The translations under genes and the position numbers were made by a program. 42,510 nucleotides of DNA. Source: Rhodanobacteraceae bacterium. GTDB taxonomy: Bacteria > Pseudomonadota > Gammaproteobacteria > Xanthomonadales > SZUA-5. The stretch's first letter is position 1. Each line of letters opens with the position of its first letter. Positions 40,130 to 42,510 of this stretch are shown here, piece by piece. Where the stretch lies: contig JADKFD010000052.1 in NCBI GenBank assembly GCA_016717705.1, positions 1 to 42,510 on the forward strand, read 5' to 3'. The notes beneath the pieces are model-generated. The model was not told the DNA's origin. It did not search any database and saw only the letters and a program-made list of their open reading frames with translations.

Positions 40130-40968
40130 GCAACGCCACCCGCACCTCCAAATGGTCCTGGCTGTTCCTCGGCTTCGGCTTCTTCTTTCTCTACGCGCCG
40201 ATGCTCAGCCTGATCGTCTACTCGTTCAACGAGAACCGGTTGGTGACCGTGTGGTCGGGTTTCTCGACCAAGTGGTACGGCGCGCTGATGCAGGACGACC
40301 AGATGCTGGCCGCCGCCTGGGTCAGCCTGCGCATTGCCTTCTATACGGCGTGTGCCTCGGTGGTGCTTGGCACGATGGCGGCGATGGTGATGACGCGCAT
40401 GCGCGGATTTCGCGGCAAGACGCTGTTCAGCGGCATGATCACCGCGCCGCTGGTGATGCCCGAAGTGATCACCGGCCTGTCGCTGTTGTTGTTGTTCGTC
40501 AGCTTGTCGACCTGGACGGGCCTGGACTTCGCGCGCGGCATGACCACGATCTGGGTGGCGCACGTGACGCTGTGCATGGCTTTTGTCACCGTGGTGATCA
40601 GCTCGCGCCTGGCCGAGCTCGATCGCTCGCTGGAGGAAGCGGCGATGGATCTGGGCGCCAATCGCGTCAAGGTGTTTTTCCTGATCACGCTGCCGATCAT
40701 CTCGCCGGCGCTGATGTCCGGCTGGCTGCTGGCGTTCACGCTGTCGTTGGACGATCTGGTTCTGGCCAGCTTCGTGTCCGGACCGTCGTCGACGACCTTG
40801 CCGATGCAGGTGTTCTCGTCGGCGCGCATGGGCGTCAGCCCGAAGATCAACGCCCTGGCGACGATCCTGATCGTCGGCGTGTCCACCATCGGCGTGATCG
40901 GCTGGTACTTCATGGAACGCGCCGAGCGTCGACGCCAGGCGGAGATGCAGGCGGCGGCGAAACAGTGA
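40126..40968 (+). CDS. potI: Polyamine ABC transporter permease PotI-like
   Basis: The second permease, 280 residues, starts MSNATRTSKWSWLFLGFGFF. Motifs are FLYAPMLSLIVYSFNENRL, LVMPEVITGLSLLLLFVSL, the EAA loop EEAAMDLGANRVKVFFLITL and FTLSLDDLVLASFVSGPSST, which is highly characteristic of PotC/PotI proteins. The start overlaps the potH stop by four bases. It is the last recognisable gene of the potFGHI group; a polar ERAERRRQAEMQAAAKQ tail ends it. The frame is intact. Confidence 0.95.
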   Translation: MSNATRTSKWSWLFLGFGFFFLYAPMLSLIVYSFNENRLVTVWSGFSTKWYGALMQDDQMLAAAWVSLRIAFYTACASVVLGTMAAMVMTRMRGFRGKTLFSGMITAPLVMPEVITGLSLLLLFVSLSTWTGLDFARGMTTIWVAHVTLCMAFVTVVISSRLAELDRSLEEAAMDLGANRVKVFFLITLPIISPALMSGWLLAFTLSLDDLVLASFVSGPSSTTLPMQVFSSARMGVSPKINALATILIVGVSTIGVIGWYFMERAERRRQAEMQAAAKQ

Positions 40969-41038
40969 GCAACGGCAATTTGGTCGCGCGCCATTGACCT
41001 TGCCGGATTCTCCGGCCACCGGCGGTTGAAAATGGCGG

Positions 41039-42510
41039 GTGAAACGGGCAGCCTCGCCGCGCACACAAACTACGTCTGGCTCTCGATGGCAACTCGATCT
41101 GTCCGACGCCTCAAGCCGGCATGTCGACCTGGCAATTCGGGCGATCCTGTGGCTGATCACGGCCTGGCTGGTTGCGACGTTGTACTTCGTCAGGATCGAT
41201 TTCGATGATGGTTATTCGACCATCGTCAACAGCCAGTACTTCCTCGGTATCAGCAGCGATTATTTCTGGCAGCGCGGCCCGTTAGTCGCGTGGCTGCTGG
41301 TTCCTGCCGAGTTTCTCGCCAACCTGCTTGGCCTTGGTGCCCTCAACGTCTTGCCGCATCACGCCACGATGATAGCCATCCACATGGCATATCTGGTCGG
41401 CGTGTGGATCATGCTCAAGCGCGAGTTCGGTGCGCGCGCGCACACGCTGCTTGGATTCATCGCGGCGGTACCGACCTTCCTGTTCTTCAGCTACGCGCCG
41501 TTCATCAGTCACGACCTGTTCCCGGGCGCGGTGGCACTGCTGATGGTGATGCTCGCTTCGGACCAGATCGAGCGTCCCACTCGCCGTCGCTGGCTGATCC
41601 TCGTCGCACTGGGGACATCGGTGATGCTGGTCAAGCAGACCTATGCGCTGATCTGGGTCGCGGTGGGGATCGCCGGCAGCGTCAGTCTGCAACTCGGCGA
41701 GAACCGTGGCCTGAAGTCGATCAAGCCGATTCTCAATTTGGCCAGTGCCGCGCTCGCCAGTGCTGTCCTGACCTGGATAGCTTACAGCTGGGTACTTCGT
41801 AACAGCTTCGGTGCCCACCCGCTGCTGCTCGGCCCCTGGCTGCAGTTTCGGGGCGTACTTGACTACGTCCAGAGCGGCGGCGACATTGCCAAGATATTCA
41901 ATCAGTGGATGTACTTGCGCAACTTGTCCGCGCACGGCTACCTCGCCGTTGCGTTGGCGCTCCCGGGCCTGTTTTTTTGTCTGCGCTCCGGCAACATCCG
42001 CCGTCAAAGCGTGGCGGTCGCCTGGTTGGTACTGGTCACCTTCATGCAACTGCTGGAATTCAAGGAGGTGCGTTATCTGGGTTTTCTGGCGCCATTGACG
42101 GCGCTGCTGGTGGTGGCAGCACTGGACGCGATCATCGGGTTCCGTCGCAGCTATCTGTGGGTGGTCCTGCTGGTCCTGGCAGTGGACGTGGCAGGCGTCA
42201 CCCGCGAGGCGATGCGAATCACCTCGCCGTATTACAGCAAGGAAGTCAGCGGATTCCTCGACCTTTTCCCAGCAGCGGACAAACTGGCGGGAACGCTGGT
42301 GATGAATGCTCCCCTGAGTTTTGTCTCACCCGAGCCCTACGCGTTCTACACCGACCGTTTCCATCGCATCACCCATCTGGTACCTGACCAGTTGCGGTAT
42401 TTGCTTGGCTATGACCCCGCCCGGATGCTCCTCATCTATGACCAGGATCTGGTCGATCGCCCGGATGTTGCACCGGGCTCGATCTTCATCTATTGCAACG
42501 ACGTGCTGAC
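41039..42510 (+). CDS. Polytopic membrane protein, probable GT-C glycosyltransferase (3'-truncated by window end)
   Basis: An open frame of about 490 residues continues past the right edge. The first helix is AILWLITAWLVATLYFV, followed by an acidic loop (RIDFDDGYSTIVNSQYFLG) and DYFWQRGPLVAWLLVPAEFL. About nine further hydrophobic segments follow, up to RSYLWVVLLVLAVDVAGV, and a periplasmic-looking stretch from SPYYSKEVSGFLDLFPAADK to the end. The acidic residues in the first loop and the helix pattern resemble PMT/ArnT-type GT-C enzymes that use polyprenyl-phosphate sugars. The start is uncertain: GTG at 41039 is the first in-frame candidate, and none has a strong ribosome-binding site. No functional link to the transporter upstream is evident. 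Confidence 0.6.
   Translation, partial: MKRAASPRTQTTSGSRWQLDLSDASSRHVDLAIRAILWLITAWLVATLYFVRIDFDDGYSTIVNSQYFLGISSDYFWQRGPLVAWLLVPAEFLANLLGLGALNVLPHHATMIAIHMAYLVGVWIMLKREFGARAHTLLGFIAAVPTFLFFSYAPFISHDLFPGAVALLMVMLASDQIERPTRRRWLILVALGTSVMLVKQTYALIWVAVGIAGSVSLQLGENRGLKSIKPILNLASAALASAVLTWIAYSWVLRNSFGAHPLLLGPWLQFRGVLDYVQSGGDIAKIFNQWMYLRNLSAHGYLAVALALPGLFFCLRSGNIRRQSVAVAWLVLVTFMQLLEFKEVRYLGFLAPLTALLVVAALDAIIGFRRSYLWVVLLVLAVDVAGVTREAMRITSPYYSKEVSGFLDLFPAADKLAGTLVMNAPLSFVSPEPYAFYTDRFHRITHLVPDQLRYLLGYDPARMLLIYDQDLVDRPDVAPGSIFIYCNDVL

Overview
The window is about 42.5 kb of GC-rich bacterial chromosome from a metabolically versatile gammaproteobacterium. The genes (CysTWA with a porin neighbour, Puu/Spu polyamine genes, a BON-LysM protein) and the many intergenic palindromes, including runs of GGGNCTGGGG type, fit Xanthomonadales/Lysobacterales best. 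That placement is an inference; the window holds no rRNA or other phylogenetic marker. No rRNA, tRNA, CRISPR array, phage or transposase gene was recognised.

Region 1 (1-10.9 kb): a broken MFS transporter runs in from the left edge. It is followed by a Calvin-Benson-Bassham operon on the minus strand, transcribed right to left: cbbL, cbbS (form IC, red-type RuBisCO), cbbX (red-type activase), fructose-bisphosphatase, phosphoribulokinase, phosphoglycolate phosphatase, class II aldolase and a thioredoxin-like protein. cbbR is divergent from cbbL, and the gap between them holds two 6-4-6 inverted repeats spaced exactly 20 bp next to a plausible cbbL promoter. A small rhodanese follows cbbR.

Region 2 (11-22 kb): a sulfur block. 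It contains a split YeeE/YedE transporter, the sulfate ABC transporter (sbp, a porin remnant, cysT, cysW, cysA), an Rrf2 regulator with a cysteine cluster, an extraordinary Met/Cys-rich small protein (about 40% Met and 12% Cys over 136 residues), a cysteine synthase, a frame-broken XRE-cupin regulator, an ETHE1-like MBL-fold hydrolase, a TauE/SafE exporter and a second rhodanese. Tandem 8-bp AGACGTCY repeats, identical in form to MetJ met boxes, lie upstream of sbp, of the cysteine synthase and of the XRE-cupin gene, and a single box lies in the gap shared with the Met/Cys-rich gene. Together these look like a local sulfur regulon that I cannot match to a described system in this lineage.

Region 3 (22.2-41 kb): polyamine catabolism. 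It contains PuuC-like aldehyde dehydrogenase, PuuR-like regulator, omega-amino-acid aminotransferase, agmatinase, PuuB, two glutamine-synthetase-like PuuA paralogues, PuuD, SpuC aminotransferase and a PotFGHI-type uptake system. It encodes both the gamma-glutamylated and the direct-transamination routes from putrescine. An endonuclease VIII and a BON-LysM protein interrupt it. The right edge holds the start of a membrane glycosyltransferase-like protein.

Two cautions apply. At least seven genes carry one or more frameshifts, several beside short homopolymers, and positions 29568-29745 are nearly pure homopolymer runs. Long-read or low-coverage consensus error is therefore likely, and 'pseudogene' calls here are provisional. 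The intergenic gaps are also unusually rich in REP/REPIN-like palindromes of at least five sequence families.
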